DNA of 64,000 nt from Pseudomonas sp. ML2-2023-3 (GCF_037055275.1 NZ_CP146345.1:31683-95682); one strand, 5' to 3'. Positions 17,840 through 26,265 are shown, counted from the first letter of the stretch. Program-made: numbers and translations. The notes: generated by a model from the letters alone, not told the origin.

Positions 17840-18720
17840 TGCGCCGGCACCGGAGCGGTAGGCGCCACTACAGGATTCGGTTTTGCTGCATCCTTTTTGA
17901 CGCTTGGACGCCACTTACCAGGATCCGTAACGAACTTAGCCTTGTCTGTAACCCTACGCAGCTTGTCGCCCAACATCATTTGCTTACTATCACCGGTCAC
18001 GGTCTGCTGGGATTCAGCTACACGAGTAGTCGTGATCATGTCAGCCTGGAGCAAGGTTGAATAAAGGTGCATGCCGGTGTAATCGCGAGTGAGGCGATGA
18101 AAATTCGCTTCAAGAATCGCGTCCGCTTGCTTGTAACCATCAGCCCAACCTTCACGGACTGCCTTTTTCCAGATCTGGTCTTCTGCATCATCCTGCGGTC
18201 GAGCTTCAAAAGCCGGGAGCTCTACTGACTGGCGAACGGGTAATCCAACGTAAAGATAGTCCCGCCAGGTGGGAGGGACGCTCACAAAGCGTTCTTCGCG
18301 CTCAATCTTGTATACGCGATTAGCGGTACGGATCTGATCCGGGGTAAAAGCTGACAGGTCACGAGCTTCAACGATAACCGGAGGCAGCGTCCCGTTTTTG
18401 GCAATCATCGGGGCGAATTTGTACATAGCGTCTAGAGCCGGTTCCCGGCTGTTAAGCCCGTCAACCAGCTCGTGACCACGAGCAGCCATTCCCCCGCGAA
18501 AGCCCACTGTATGACCAACGCCCGATAGCAGCTGAGAGCGGATATCGGTCACTTTGGTAGTCGCTTGGGATTGAGGATTGAGCAGAGCGTCTAGATCTGG
18601 AGGCGACGTTTCAACCATGGACTTTGTATCGCTACTCGAAGGATCGAGCACAGGCTCCTCTGCAGCGTGCGTGGCGAAGGAAACCATCAAAGGGAGAACC
18701 GCGAACATAAACCGTTTCAT
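17836..18720 (-). CDS. dotC: DotC/TraI-type outer-membrane complex protein, 294 aa
   Basis: A signal peptide is visible (MKRFMFAVLPLMVSF, cleavage likely after THA near residue 19). There is no lipobox cysteine, unlike Legionella DotC, which is a lipoprotein. The body has the features expected of DotC (for example RANRVYKIEREERFVSVPPTWRDYL). It lies between dotD (14-base gap) and dotB (4-base overlap). Role: with DotD it helps place DotH in the outer membrane core complex. Confidence 0.88.
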   Translation of the reverse strand: MKRFMFAVLPLMVSFATHAAEEPVLDPSSSDTKSMVETSPPDLDALLNPQSQATTKVTDIRSQLLSGVGHTVGFRGGMAARGHELVDGLNSREPALDAMYKFAPMIAKNGTLPPVIVEARDLSAFTPDQIRTANRVYKIEREERFVSVPPTWRDYLYVGLPVRQSVELPAFEARPQDDAEDQIWKKAVREGWADGYKQADAILEANFHRLTRDYTGMHLYSTLLQADMITTTRVAESQQTVTGDSKQMMLGDKLRRVTDKAKFVTDPGKWRPSVKKDAAKPNPVVAPTAPVPAQ

Positions 18721-18734
18721 AGAAGTCCCCCTAT

Positions 18735-19193
18735 TCAGCCTTGGGGCCGGTTGTACTGCAGGACCAGTTTACCTGGGGCCTCAGTAATGACGGCACGGTA
18801 CCCGATCTGCGCGCGCAGCATGGAAAGAACTGTCTGATACTGCACGCCCTTGACGTCGATGTTCACAGGCAACGGCATGCGTAAGCCCATAAACTCAAAA
18901 CGCTCGCCGCGGTCTTGTGCGAGCTTCGTGAGCAGCTGCACGGCATCACCTTGCCAGCTGATGGTTACGAATTGTTTGTCGTTCAAATCGGTGTTGGGAT
19001 TGCGCATCACCACACGACTGTTCAAAGCACCAGCCTGGTACAGGTCGACCTGCGCAGCTTGGATTTTCTGAGAAGCTTCGAGAATTTGCTGATCGATTAA
19101 AGCCTGGGCGCTGACGTCAGGCTGCTTGGAAGCACAACCTGTCAGAGCGAGTGCAGCAAGCAACGCGACAAACGGGTATCGGTTCAGGTCCAT
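18735..19193 (-). CDS. dotD: DotD/TraH-type lipoprotein, 152 aa
   Basis: A lipoprotein signal is explicit: hydrophobic ALLAALAL followed by the lipobox LTGC with Cys near residue 19. The secretin-N0-like C-terminal domain follows (FVTISWQGDAVQLLTKLAQDRG). It is the first gene of the dotD-dotC-dotB-icmT unit, directly downstream of the promoter/operator at 19211-19249, and has GGAG upstream of ATG 19193. An outer-membrane lipoprotein of the core complex. Confidence 0.9.
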   Translation of the reverse strand: MDLNRYPFVALLAALALTGCASKQPDVSAQALIDQQILEASQKIQAAQVDLYQAGALNSRVVMRNPNTDLNDKQFVTISWQGDAVQLLTKLAQDRGERFEFMGLRMPLPVNIDVKGVQYQTVLSMLRAQIGYRAVITEAPGKLVLQYNRPQG

Positions 19194-19210
19194 AGGATTA
19201 TCTCCGTTGA

Positions 19211-19260
19211 TTTCGTATGAATACTACAATACGGAAAACAGCATAACAACGTTTGTTATG
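19211..19260 (-). promoter_or_regulatory. dotD promoter with overlapping operator and adjacent hairpin
   Basis: On the minus strand TTGTTA (19244-19249), 17-base spacer, TAGTAT (19221-19226). The -10 sits in the palindrome at 19211-19236 (arms TTTCGTAT and ATACGGAA, ten-base spacer). A perfect eight-base inverted repeat CATAACAA/TTGTTATG (19242-19260) covers the -35 and the relaxase stop codon. Confidence 0.7.
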
Positions 19261-21466
19261 CACGTGGCCCGCGTTTTATAGGCCTGGCCTTCGCCACGGC
19301 CTGCTGGTCAGCCAAAGCTTTGAGCCGAGCGTTCAAGGTCGGATCGGCTAGATCACCGGAGTAACCACGTTCAATGAGTGCCTTTAAAGCCGCGTCAACG
19401 AATTCGGGGGTACCTTTTATCTCAATAGGCCGCTCCCACCGAGTACGCGTGTCATCAAGTGCATGGGCGAGCAGCTCGTCGTCGAGGAGGCCTCCAGGGA
19501 AAGAAACCTTCCCGCCGTGATCCACAAAACCCGGATCTCCTTCACCCCTACGAAAAACTACGGCCCCATCACGGCGGACAGTGCCAGCGGAAAACAAATT
19601 TGAACTTGAAGTAGGATCAACATCCCCTGCAAAAATGATCGCATTACCTTCCGTATTCGCTTTGCGTCTATCGCCATAGGTAAATCCACGCAACTGACTA
19701 ATCGCACCAGGATCGCCGTTAGAAGCCTCACGCTCTACCCACTCACGGAATGTAAGCTTCTTATTCGAAGGATCACTCTTTAATTCGCGACGTAACAATT
19801 GGATTTTAGTCTTGAGTTCCTCACGCGACCTTAATGTTTCAAAAGCAAGAATACTGTAGAATGCTTTACGATCAAGTGGATGTTTGATTCGTGACTTTAT
19901 ATCTGCCCGTTGCTGGCGGGCTTGATCGCGGATCATCATAAATTGTTGCTTGACCCACTCTTTATCAATTCGGCGTGTAACAAACGCAACACGGTATGCA
20001 TCATAACGTGCCCGTGTCGCTTTACGAAGCTGTGCACGCTCTTCACGGCGATTTTGCCGCTCAATAGGATCGCGCTTAGGGCTAGCGAATTTATTGTAAG
20101 CAGAGGCGGTCACAAAGTCTTTAGGCAACTCTCGCTCTTGATATTCACCAAGTCGTTTAACCAGACGCGCTAGTGACAACTGCTCGTGCATGTCGCTTGC
20201 TTTAATTCCTGTCGCTGAGACATCATCAAAATCAAAGATTGCAAGCCCACGACCTTTAGGACGAATACCCAGTCCAAATTTAGCTAATTGCACATGGAGT
20301 GTTTGCCATGTCATTTTTTCTGATTTTAGCAATTTAGCAATTTGCTTACGTGGTTCGCCACGGGCATAGGAGTGAAGACTTTGTTGATCTGCATGACGCT
20401 CCATGTCAGCAGCCTTTGTTGGTATCTTGCCCTGCTGTTTTGCCTTACTGGACGCCCACTGAATAATAGGACTTCCATTTTCATGAACAACGACATTAGG
20501 TCCATTGTCGTGTTTCAAGCCGTACCGCAACTCCAGCTCACGCATTGCATAATCCAGACGAAAATAATCACGGTCCGGATACACAGCATTGAACGAGTCA
20601 GGATGAACTCTATTTACGGTCATATGGAGATGTACGTTATCGGTATCGTGATGAATCGCAAACACGTATTGATGATCTTTCATGCCTACAGCTTCCATGG
20701 CATGAAGACCAGAAGCAAAAGCCTGCTCATCAGTTGGAAATTCGTCAGATGGCCAACTCAAAATCACATGGTAAACAGGATCTTTAACTCTAGCATTTTG
20801 AGCGGCAACTGCTCTCATCTCAGCTGCAGCTGTTTCAAGACTCAAACAGTTGTGCTGACAGGAAACGCCTGAAGACGATTTCTCGTTGATCGAGTCACCT
20901 AACAAAGAGCCTGTTTCTAGTTCGGCTAGAGCTGCTTGTTCATCTGCTCGATTCCTTCGTTGAGAGGCTGAAGCATGAAACGCAATTGCGGTTCGACGGG
21001 CTCTGGCTCGTGCCGCAAAGTCAGGATGATTTCTTGTAGCTTGTCGGAGATAACTTGCTGCTGTTGCAAGATGGTTTCGAGCAGCGGCAATGCTTCTTTC
21101 ATGTTCATCGGAATCTACCTTTTGGAGCTGTTGGTTACCACTTCGGTCAGCGTCTCCTGGAACTTCGTGTTGAGACGTGACATGTCTACGCCCATCGGTA
21201 TCAAGAGCCCTTCGAGCACTTCCAAGACGCCCTCTGATGGCATCTGCATCAGTAAGGCTAATTCGTCCAGTCGCTCGCAGATTGTTTGCTGCTCTTTCGA
21301 GATGCGCTCTAGCAGACTCAAGAATTGCGTTGTCTCTTCGGCTGTAGCCTGGATCGAGCTCATCAGTCAGTTCCTTTTTTTCATCGTCTCGTTGTGTCGC
21401 ATATTGGACCAAATCGGCAAAACTGGATTTACCATCAGCCCTGCGCGGTGGGACTTTGGCGAGCAT
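19256..21466 (-). CDS. MOB_P-type relaxase (NikB/TraI-like), 736 aa
   Basis: The HxDxxNxHxH metal-binding triad reads HHDTDNVHLH near residues 268-278. The likely catalytic tyrosine is Y22 in FADLVQYATQ, followed by a charged DDEKKE stretch. Between them lies an unusually long, Arg/Ala/Ser-rich segment (about residues 35-190) that overprints two small ORFs in another frame. The C-terminal half is long and basic, ending in an LPD-like region. ATG 21466 overlaps the MobC/NikA stop by one base. The enzyme nicks oriT and pilots the strand through the type IVB channel. The relaxase call is firm; subfamily placement is by motif only. Confidence 0.88.
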   Translation of the reverse strand: MLAKVPPRRADGKSSFADLVQYATQRDDEKKELTDELDPGYSRRDNAILESARAHLERAANNLRATGRISLTDADAIRGRLGSARRALDTDGRRHVTSQHEVPGDADRSGNQQLQKVDSDEHERSIAAARNHLATAASYLRQATRNHPDFAARARARRTAIAFHASASQRRNRADEQAALAELETGSLLGDSINEKSSSGVSCQHNCLSLETAAAEMRAVAAQNARVKDPVYHVILSWPSDEFPTDEQAFASGLHAMEAVGMKDHQYVFAIHHDTDNVHLHMTVNRVHPDSFNAVYPDRDYFRLDYAMRELELRYGLKHDNGPNVVVHENGSPIIQWASSKAKQQGKIPTKAADMERHADQQSLHSYARGEPRKQIAKLLKSEKMTWQTLHVQLAKFGLGIRPKGRGLAIFDFDDVSATGIKASDMHEQLSLARLVKRLGEYQERELPKDFVTASAYNKFASPKRDPIERQNRREERAQLRKATRARYDAYRVAFVTRRIDKEWVKQQFMMIRDQARQQRADIKSRIKHPLDRKAFYSILAFETLRSREELKTKIQLLRRELKSDPSNKKLTFREWVEREASNGDPGAISQLRGFTYGDRRKANTEGNAIIFAGDVDPTSSSNLFSAGTVRRDGAVVFRRGEGDPGFVDHGGKVSFPGGLLDDELLAHALDDTRTRWERPIEIKGTPEFVDAALKALIERGYSGDLADPTLNARLKALADQQAVAKARPIKRGPRA
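20926..21108 (-). CDS. nested coiled-coil ORF inside the relaxase gene (second), 60 aa
   Basis: Same frame as the 21115-21363 ORF and different from the relaxase. It starts six bases after that ORF's stop, with AAAAGG upstream. The sequence is a natural-looking coiled coil (ETILQQQQVISDKLQEI, then QPLNEGIEQMNKQL), similar in plan to its neighbour, as if the two were duplicates. The overlying relaxase segment is low-complexity. Likely expressed as a small accessory protein; function unknown. Confidence 0.5.
   Translation of the reverse strand: MNMKEALPLLETILQQQQVISDKLQEIILTLRHEPEPVEPQLRFMLQPLNEGIEQMNKQL
21115..21363 (-). CDS. nested coiled-coil ORF inside the relaxase gene (first), 82 aa
   Basis: ATG 21363 has AAGGA eight bases upstream, a proper ribosome site inside the relaxase coding sequence. 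The product is helical, with a leucine-rich heptad-like stretch (FLSLLERISKEQQTICERLDELALL) and a second helical half. Its pattern matches the 60-residue ORF downstream (LL..I..QQ.I...L.E, then a Leu/Pro segment ending in Asn-rich helix). It could assemble with the relaxosome or be translated to modulate relaxase expression; both are guesses. Confidence 0.55.
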   Translation of the reverse strand: MSSIQATAEETTQFLSLLERISKEQQTICERLDELALLMQMPSEGVLEVLEGLLIPMGVDMSRLNTKFQETLTEVVTNSSKR

Positions 21467-21768
21467 TAAGAACCAATCCTTATGATGGCTTGCTTCAGCT
21501 CAACAAGAATCTCTGCCAACTCCTTGGAATGCCTGCCCCCGCTTTCGTTGTACAGGTGCTTTTGAAGGCCCCCAAGCCTCCGCAGCTCGTTGAGGATGTG
21601 CCCGTCGACCTTGCTACGCGTGCGCCTATTCAGAGCAGTCGCAAGCATGAACTGCCCCACGCTCTGGCCGCAGTCATGGGCTTTCTGCCTAACGATTTCT
21701 TCCTCATCCTCAAAACACCTAATAGGTGGCAGGCGGCCGGTTCGACGCCGCTGTTCACTCGTACTCAT
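21466..21768 (-). CDS. MobC/NikA-like relaxosome DNA-binding protein, 100 aa
   Basis: Basic N-terminus (EQRRRTGRLPPIRCF) followed by the MobC-type helical core (QSVGQFMLATALNRR, then ILNELRRLGGLQKHLYN), as in plasmid mobilization relaxosome proteins. It sits directly upstream of the relaxase with a one-base stop/start overlap, the normal nikA-nikB arrangement. It would bind oriT in the adjacent intergenic region and load the relaxase. Confidence 0.8.
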   Translation of the reverse strand: MSTSEQRRRTGRLPPIRCFEDEEEIVRQKAHDCGQSVGQFMLATALNRRTRSKVDGHILNELRRLGGLQKHLYNESGGRHSKELAEILVELKQAIIRIGS

Positions 21769-21774
21769 AAATAG

Positions 21775-21925
21775 GTCCTTCGCTGTTCAAGGGGTCTCGG
21801 GGCGTAGCCCTGAGCAGGGAGGTAGGCCGCGCAAGGGAGTGAAACGACTGCAGCGAGGCCGGTTGTACGTACGCCATTTATGGCGGGAGTACAAACCCTA
21901 CCCTGTCCTAAATTCTAGACCGCAT
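21775..21925. other. candidate oriT region
   Basis: The intergenic stretch between the divergent nikA-like/relaxase genes and the 22011 operon is where an oriT is expected. It has an inverted repeat TCGGGGC-N3-GCCCTGA (about 21795-21811) and GC-rich repeats. I cannot place the nic site from sequence alone. Confidence 0.45.
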
Positions 21926-21979
21926 TTCGTATGCAGGCTATCGTACGGACCTTGACTGCGCAAGAGATGCCCATACAAT
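21925..21979 (+). promoter_or_regulatory. operator and sigma-70 promoter of the mobilization operon
   Basis: Operator arms TTTCGTAT and GTACGGAC (21925-21950), ten-base spacer. Directly downstream, TTGACT (21952-21957), 16-base spacer, TACAAT (21974-21979) drives the gene at 22011. Confidence 0.7.
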
Positions 21980-22010
21980 CGGGGTAAATGCACGTTTCGA
22001 GGAAAGGCGA

Positions 22011-22451
22011 ATGGCGATCAGCGTTTCGCAGATTGAGATACTCAAGGGAAAGCTTGAGGAGATGCCTCAGGTGGAAGATCCAGATCGAAAGATTTCAAAT
22101 CTTGAAGCAATACGGATGATGGCTTCGTCTATTCGAGACTTGCAGTCTCGAGGGTACAGCATCGAGAAAATTACAGAGATCCTCAGGGAGAGTGGATTGG
22201 AGATCGCTCCTACGACGCTGAAAAGCTATCTCACGAAGGTGAAGGTTTCTCCAGCGAAGTCGAATTCTCGGTCAACCAATAAACCGCGCCGATCATCAGC
22301 AACCACCAGCCGTGGGGACAAGAAAAAAGCATCTGAAAAAGCCGTTCCTGGGGTCGAATCCAAACCAGCGAGCAGCACGAAAAATTCAACCGGAGTAACT
22401 CCGGTTCCACCAGGTAGTTTCACACCTAAGGACGATACTGATGAAATCTAA
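22011..22451 (+). CDS. helix-turn-helix mobilization accessory protein, 146 aa
   Basis: The N-terminal 80 residues form a predicted DNA-binding fold (IRDLQSRGYSIEKITEILRESG, then IAPTTLKSYL), as in MobC-type proteins of broad-host-range mobilizable plasmids. The remaining 65 residues are Ser/Lys/Pro-rich and disordered. GAGGAAAGGCG lies upstream of ATG 22011. It overlaps the ParA-like gene by 11 bases; the trio HTH, ParA-like ATPase and membrane protein resembles mobC-D-E of IncQ2-type plasmids. That comparison is from memory. Confidence 0.6.
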   Translation: MAISVSQIEILKGKLEEMPQVEDPDRKISNLEAIRMMASSIRDLQSRGYSIEKITEILRESGLEIAPTTLKSYLTKVKVSPAKSNSRSTNKPRRSSATTSRGDKKKASEKAVPGVESKPASSTKNSTGVTPVPPGSFTPKDDTDEI

Positions 22452-23142
22452 AGAAGCTAAAAAAGGTGATATTTATTTCGTTGGCGGGGGTAAAGGCGGT
22501 GTAGGGAAAACCTTCACTACGATTGCCCTCGTTGATGCGCTCGAACAAGCAGGCGTGAAGGTTCTGCTTATTGAATCGGACACATCTAATCCAGACGTTT
22601 GGAAAATGTACAAGGATCAAATTGAAACTCGACTGATTGACCTTGATGATGCAAATGGCTGGATTGATCTTGTAAACGCCTGCGATGAGTTCAAAGATCA
22701 TGTCGTAGTGATCAACACAGCAGCACGAAATAACAAAGGTGTTGTTGCATATGGCGAGACACTGAATAGCACACTCGTGGAGCTGGGCCGTGAATTGACA
22801 ACGCTATGGGTGATCAATCGTCAGAGGGACAGCCTGGAACTCCTAAAAGAGTATCGAGACGCTCTGCCTGGTACGAAGGTTCATGTGATCCGAAACGGAT
22901 ACTTCGGTAACGAGCAGAAGTTTGAACTCTACAATTTCTCTAAAACACGGGAAATGATTGAAAGTGAAGGTGGAAAATCTCTTTTGCTACCAGATCTTGC
23001 GGACAGGGTTAGTGATGATCTCTACAGCAAACGGTTGTCGGTTTCACAAGCAATGATCGAACTTCCTATCGGCAATCGTGCCGAATTATCAAGGTGGCGG
23101 CGTGATGCGGCACGAATGATTGGTGAGGTGATCGATGGATGA
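22441..23142 (+). CDS. ParA/MobD-like P-loop ATPase, 233 aa
   Basis: Deviant Walker A GGGKGGVGKT (residues 15-24) followed by a ParA-type fold with LLIESDTSNPDVWKMY, typical of MinD/ParA ATPases. The C-terminal part contains NRAELSRWRRDAARMIGEV. The gene overlaps its HTH upstream neighbour (11 bases) and the membrane-protein gene downstream (8 bases). Because a full parA-parB pair exists at 54-56 kb, this one is more likely a transfer or relaxosome-positioning ATPase than the plasmid partition protein. Confidence 0.75.
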   Translation: MKSKEAKKGDIYFVGGGKGGVGKTFTTIALVDALEQAGVKVLLIESDTSNPDVWKMYKDQIETRLIDLDDANGWIDLVNACDEFKDHVVVINTAARNNKGVVAYGETLNSTLVELGRELTTLWVINRQRDSLELLKEYRDALPGTKVHVIRNGYFGNEQKFELYNFSKTREMIESEGGKSLLLPDLADRVSDDLYSKRLSVSQAMIELPIGNRAELSRWRRDAARMIGEVIDG

Positions 23143-23773
23143 CATCGAAAGTAGTTTTAAAGCGTTACTCGGTCGTCAGCCTTCTGACAAAGAAGTCGAA
23201 CGATTATACCGTGTGAAAAACGCACTCAACATACGTGATAATGATGCTATGTGGATGATTCTGATGGCTTTGGAATCGTACGACACATTATATAGCAAGT
23301 ATCCGGCTCTGATTGCAGGCCAGGTAGATGTAGTTATCGAAAAGCAACGTGAACTGATTGCTGAAATAGTTGATGCTGAAAGTAAAAAAGCATTAAGTAC
23401 ACTGTCTTCTGCTGTTGCCCAAACAAGTCAACTTGTTGCTATGAAAGTAGCAGACACTGCCCGTTGGCAAGCCTGGGGTTGGGTGTGTGTTGGATTAATT
23501 GCATTCGGAGCGCTGTGCCTAACTGCTGGATTTATTCTTGGCAGCGGCAACATGCCTTTCTGGGCTTCAACTCATCAGTCAAGCAATCCTCTTGAGATAG
23601 TTATTTCGATATTGATGAAAGCTCCTGTTGGATGGCTGGTACCACTAATCAGTTCTGCAGTGGTTATCGTAACTCTTGCAAGCAATCGGCAGGTGCGAAT
23701 CAAAAAACCTATTATTATCAGCTTGATAATGATGGTGGTACTGTCAGTTTTTTGCATACACACGATCATTTAG
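23135..23773 (+). CDS. MobE-like membrane protein, 212 aa
   Basis: The N-terminal cytoplasmic region (about 110 residues) is helical. Hydrophobic segments follow at about residues 113-133, 163-183 and 191-211, predicting a three-pass membrane protein. It begins inside the end of the ParA-like gene (8-base overlap) and is followed by a terminator. The operon context suggests it anchors the ATPase or relaxosome at the membrane. The family name is uncertain. Confidence 0.6.
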   Translation: MDDIESSFKALLGRQPSDKEVERLYRVKNALNIRDNDAMWMILMALESYDTLYSKYPALIAGQVDVVIEKQRELIAEIVDAESKKALSTLSSAVAQTSQLVAMKVADTARWQAWGWVCVGLIAFGALCLTAGFILGSGNMPFWASTHQSSNPLEIVISILMKAPVGWLVPLISSAVVIVTLASNRQVRIKKPIIISLIMMVVLSVFCIHTII

Positions 23774-23778
23774 GGCAA

Positions 23779-23801
23779 CGGGGGCTTTTTATTTAGCCCC
23801 C
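23779..23801 (+). terminator. hairpin terminator after the mobilization operon
   Basis: GGGGGCT / AGCCCCC stem (about 23779-23801) with a T-rich loop, five bases after the stop. Confidence 0.5.
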
Positions 23802-23804
23802 GCG

Positions 23805-23830
23805 TTCCGTATAATGCCTACAATACGGAA
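23805..23830 (+). promoter_or_regulatory. perfect copy of the transfer operator
   Basis: Arms TTCCGTAT and ATACGGAA are perfectly inverted with a ten-base spacer, and TATAAT (23810-23815) lies within. It is upstream of the gene starting at 23872. This is the best copy and defines the consensus. Confidence 0.75.
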
Positions 23831-23871
23831 GAAACCAGATATAATGGACACCGATGTCCACGGAGGTGACT

Positions 23872-24372
23872 ATGAAAGGGTATGAGAACATAAAGGCATT
23901 CAGGGCTGTTGCGCTTACATTGAAAGGATACAGTGAAGAGGAGACTAGTCACGGGCTTGCTTGGTCATGCAAAGTCTACTGCGATAACAAGAAAATAGGC
24001 ACAGTCAGCAACACTGGAAATGGTGCTGTTACAGCTTGCGATGTACCTATTGATAAACAAGTCGCTCTCGTGAGCAGCCTTAAATCGAAAGGGTACCAAC
24101 TGACGCCAAGCCTCGCTGGTCAAGTCTGTACAGAACCAGCCGATCCTGATGAGTGGTTCGTTGCTGCAATAAGTCAAATGGTTGATGAAGTCACGCGCTT
24201 ACGTCAGTTAAAGCGCTTGGTAAAAACCCATTTGATTATTCGTCAATACTCGTCTGAACATGAGTTTTCGTTTTACAAAGCTGTCCCCAGTGCTGCATCA
24301 AAAGCACGACTCACAAGGCAACTGGGTAGTGATTTAATCTGCTTTATGAACGATGAAATTCATGGCCTGTAA
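23872..24372 (+). CDS. hypothetical protein, 166 aa
   Basis: ATG 23872 (MKGYENIKAF) is preferred: GGAGG lies just upstream, inside the longer alternative from 23854. Soluble, mixed composition, no motif recognised. Preceded by the best copy of the transfer operator, so it is probably co-regulated with the transfer genes. Codons are less GC-rich than in the neighbouring integrase gene. Confidence 0.65.
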   Translation: MKGYENIKAFRAVALTLKGYSEEETSHGLAWSCKVYCDNKKIGTVSNTGNGAVTACDVPIDKQVALVSSLKSKGYQLTPSLAGQVCTEPADPDEWFVAAISQMVDEVTRLRQLKRLVKTHLIIRQYSSEHEFSFYKAVPSAASKARLTRQLGSDLICFMNDEIHGL

Positions 24373-24440
24373 CCTGTCCGAAGGTGCAGGCATATCCGAT
24401 CCTAGCCAGTAGTGTTTACCTGCCGATTCCGAGAGGGTTT

Positions 24441-24659
24441 ATGGGCCACGATGACCAGACTGCCGAAACCTCACTTGCCTACATAGCCTACGTAGAAGCC
24501 TGGGCATTTAGCAGTTCCTCCGCAGAAGTTCGCCTGAAACACGACGCCTCGACCGGCGAGATCAAAGGGACGATTGCCGTGGTGGCAATGACACGTATCG
24601 CGCTTGGAGATCCAGAATTTGAAGAAGCGTTTCCTGAATACGTACACGCAAAATCATAA
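24441..24659 (+). CDS. hypothetical small protein, 72 aa
   Basis: ATG 24441 has GAGAGGG eight bases upstream, so the longer frame from 24384 (TTG-type start) is not used. The acidic product has no membrane segment and no recognised motif. It lies 68 bases after the previous gene and may be co-transcribed with it. Confidence 0.5.
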   Translation: MGHDDQTAETSLAYIAYVEAWAFSSSSAEVRLKHDASTGEIKGTIAVVAMTRIALGDPEFEEAFPEYVHAKS

Positions 24660-24713
24660 AAATCTCAGCTAGACGCCAGTCTCGAAAGCTGATCTGAACC
24701 TTTCCCTATTTAT

Positions 24714-24735
24714 GGTGATAAAATACGTTATCACC
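24714..24735. promoter_or_regulatory. perfect palindrome upstream of the GNAT-integrase pair
   Basis: GGTGATAA-N6-TTATCACC, eight-base perfect arms, 22 bases before the GNAT gene start. It resembles an autoregulatory operator or a recombinase binding site. Confidence 0.55.
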
Positions 24736-24757
24736 ACTTTTAGAGGCAGAAGGGCGC

Positions 24758-25309
24758 ATGGCACTTTTTGACCCCATCCGCGACTATTTCCATAGACGCC
24801 AAGCCAAAATTCTGAATGAACAAGCCTCCCGCGTTCACCTGGTGAATCGACGGCAGGAATCCCATCGCGGCAACTTTGTTTTTCCCGGTACCGACTTTGT
24901 GGATGACATCGAGGTCGGTGGCCAGCGCGTCGGATATGTCAGCTACGGCATCAATCCGCTGGATGACCGCGTGTACATCAACAAGATTGACATCGAGCTG
25001 CAACATCAGCGCCAAGGGTTTGGCTTGGGGGTGCTTTGGTGCCTTTGGCTTAAGCACCAGGTGCCCATCGTGCCGCTTTACCAGTACGGCGCCTCTAACG
25101 GATTCTGGAGCCTGGCTCGTCAGCGGTTCTTGGCAGCCGGTGCGCTGATAGAAGATCAACTGCGCACTGACACTGAGCTTGATGCCGCCAAACAGCGCTG
25201 GCAGCATCTGGTGCCCGAGCTGGCACACGAGCGGCAGATCCGCGAGATGATGGCCTCGCCGGATTGGCCCGAGATCGAGGCTGGGTTCATAGCGAGGCAG
25301 AAGTTATGA
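24758..25309 (+). CDS. GNAT-type N-acetyltransferase-like protein, 183 aa
   Basis: The acetyl-CoA binding motif A shows as HQRQGFGLGVL (around residues 85-95) in a GNAT-like order (strand, helix, then NGFW). GC content and codon use differ from the preceding genes. The stop overlaps the integrase start (ATGA), so the two are translationally coupled, an arrangement suggesting a mobile pair. The substrate is unknown. Confidence 0.65.
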   Translation: MALFDPIRDYFHRRQAKILNEQASRVHLVNRRQESHRGNFVFPGTDFVDDIEVGGQRVGYVSYGINPLDDRVYINKIDIELQHQRQGFGLGVLWCLWLKHQVPIVPLYQYGASNGFWSLARQRFLAAGALIEDQLRTDTELDAAKQRWQHLVPELAHERQIREMMASPDWPEIEAGFIARQKL

Positions 25310-26265
25310 GCGAGCTCGTCAGTTCGGGCGGCGCCGGTGGACGTCGACTAACTTCCGCTGAGTTCCAGCAGTTGGCCAGTGTGCCAGCTGCAGTCGAGTG
25401 GTTTGCCAATATCGACAACCCACGTACCCGACGTGCCTATCAGAATGACCTGGAAGACTTCTGCAGCTTTGTCGGCCTCACCGGCGCCGATGAGTTCCGT
25501 GCTGTTACTCGCGCACATGTACTGGCATGGCGTGCCCAGCTGGAAACTCGGGGCCTGGCCGGGGCCACGATCCGGCGCAAACTGGCCGCGCTGGCCAGCC
25601 TGTTCGATCATCTCCTGGAGAACAATGCCGTTGCCGGTGGGAACCCTGTGCATGGGGTCAAGCGACCCAAGATCGAAACCAACGAAGGGAAAACGCCGGC
25701 ACTCGGTGACGACCAGGCTAAAAGGTTGCTGGACGCTCCTGATACAGAAACCGTGAAGGGAGTGAGGGATCGGGCGATCCTGGCTGTATTGCTGTACCAC
25801 GGGCTTCGACGGGAAGAGGCGGCAAGACTGACAACGAGTGACCTGGTGGAGCGCCGAGGCATAAAGCATCTTCGGGTGCATGGGAAGGGGAAGAAAATTC
25901 GCTTCCTCCCACTCCACCCAGTTGCTGCTGAGCGGATCTATGCGTACCTGGAGCTCGACAGTGCCCGAGATACATCATCGGGACCGCTATTCCGTTCCGT
26001 CCGGGGCAAAACCACCGGTGCTGGAGTTACAGCGAATGGGCTTTATACGGTGGTGGCGTATTGGGCGCGTGTTGCTGGCATCGAGGTCGACGGCCTGGGC
26101 GTGCATGGGTTGCGCGCTACGGCCGCGACAAACGCCCTGGACCATGATGCTGACATCGCGAAGGTTCAGATGTGGCTGGGTCACGCGAACATCAGCACAA
26201 CGCGACTGTATGATCGGCGCGGCCAGCGGCCGGAGGATTCACCTACGTATAAGGTTAAGTATTGA
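25306..26265 (+). CDS. XerC/XerD-type tyrosine recombinase, 319 aa
   Basis: N-terminal SAM-like core-binding domain (WFANIDNPRTRRAYQNDL) followed by the catalytic domain: first Arg in YHGLRREEAARL, then HGLRATAAT, LGHAN and the nucleophile Tyr in ISTTRLYDRRG. All hallmark residues R-H-R-H-Y are present, so it should be active. Start ATG 25306 overlaps the GNAT stop; the frame extends upstream to 25264 only as shadow. It may integrate the surrounding segment or resolve plasmid multimers. Confidence 0.88.
   Translation: MSELVSSGGAGGRRLTSAEFQQLASVPAAVEWFANIDNPRTRRAYQNDLEDFCSFVGLTGADEFRAVTRAHVLAWRAQLETRGLAGATIRRKLAALASLFDHLLENNAVAGGNPVHGVKRPKIETNEGKTPALGDDQAKRLLDAPDTETVKGVRDRAILAVLLYHGLRREEAARLTTSDLVERRGIKHLRVHGKGKKIRFLPLHPVAAERIYAYLELDSARDTSSGPLFRSVRGKTTGAGVTANGLYTVVAYWARVAGIEVDGLGVHGLRATAATNALDHDADIAKVQMWLGHANISTTRLYDRRGQRPEDSPTYKVKY

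Noticed and set aside
21874..21890. GTACGTACG near the oriT candidate
   Set aside because: Only a short match to the ACGTACGTAC repeats and not beside a promoter box; kept out of that family.
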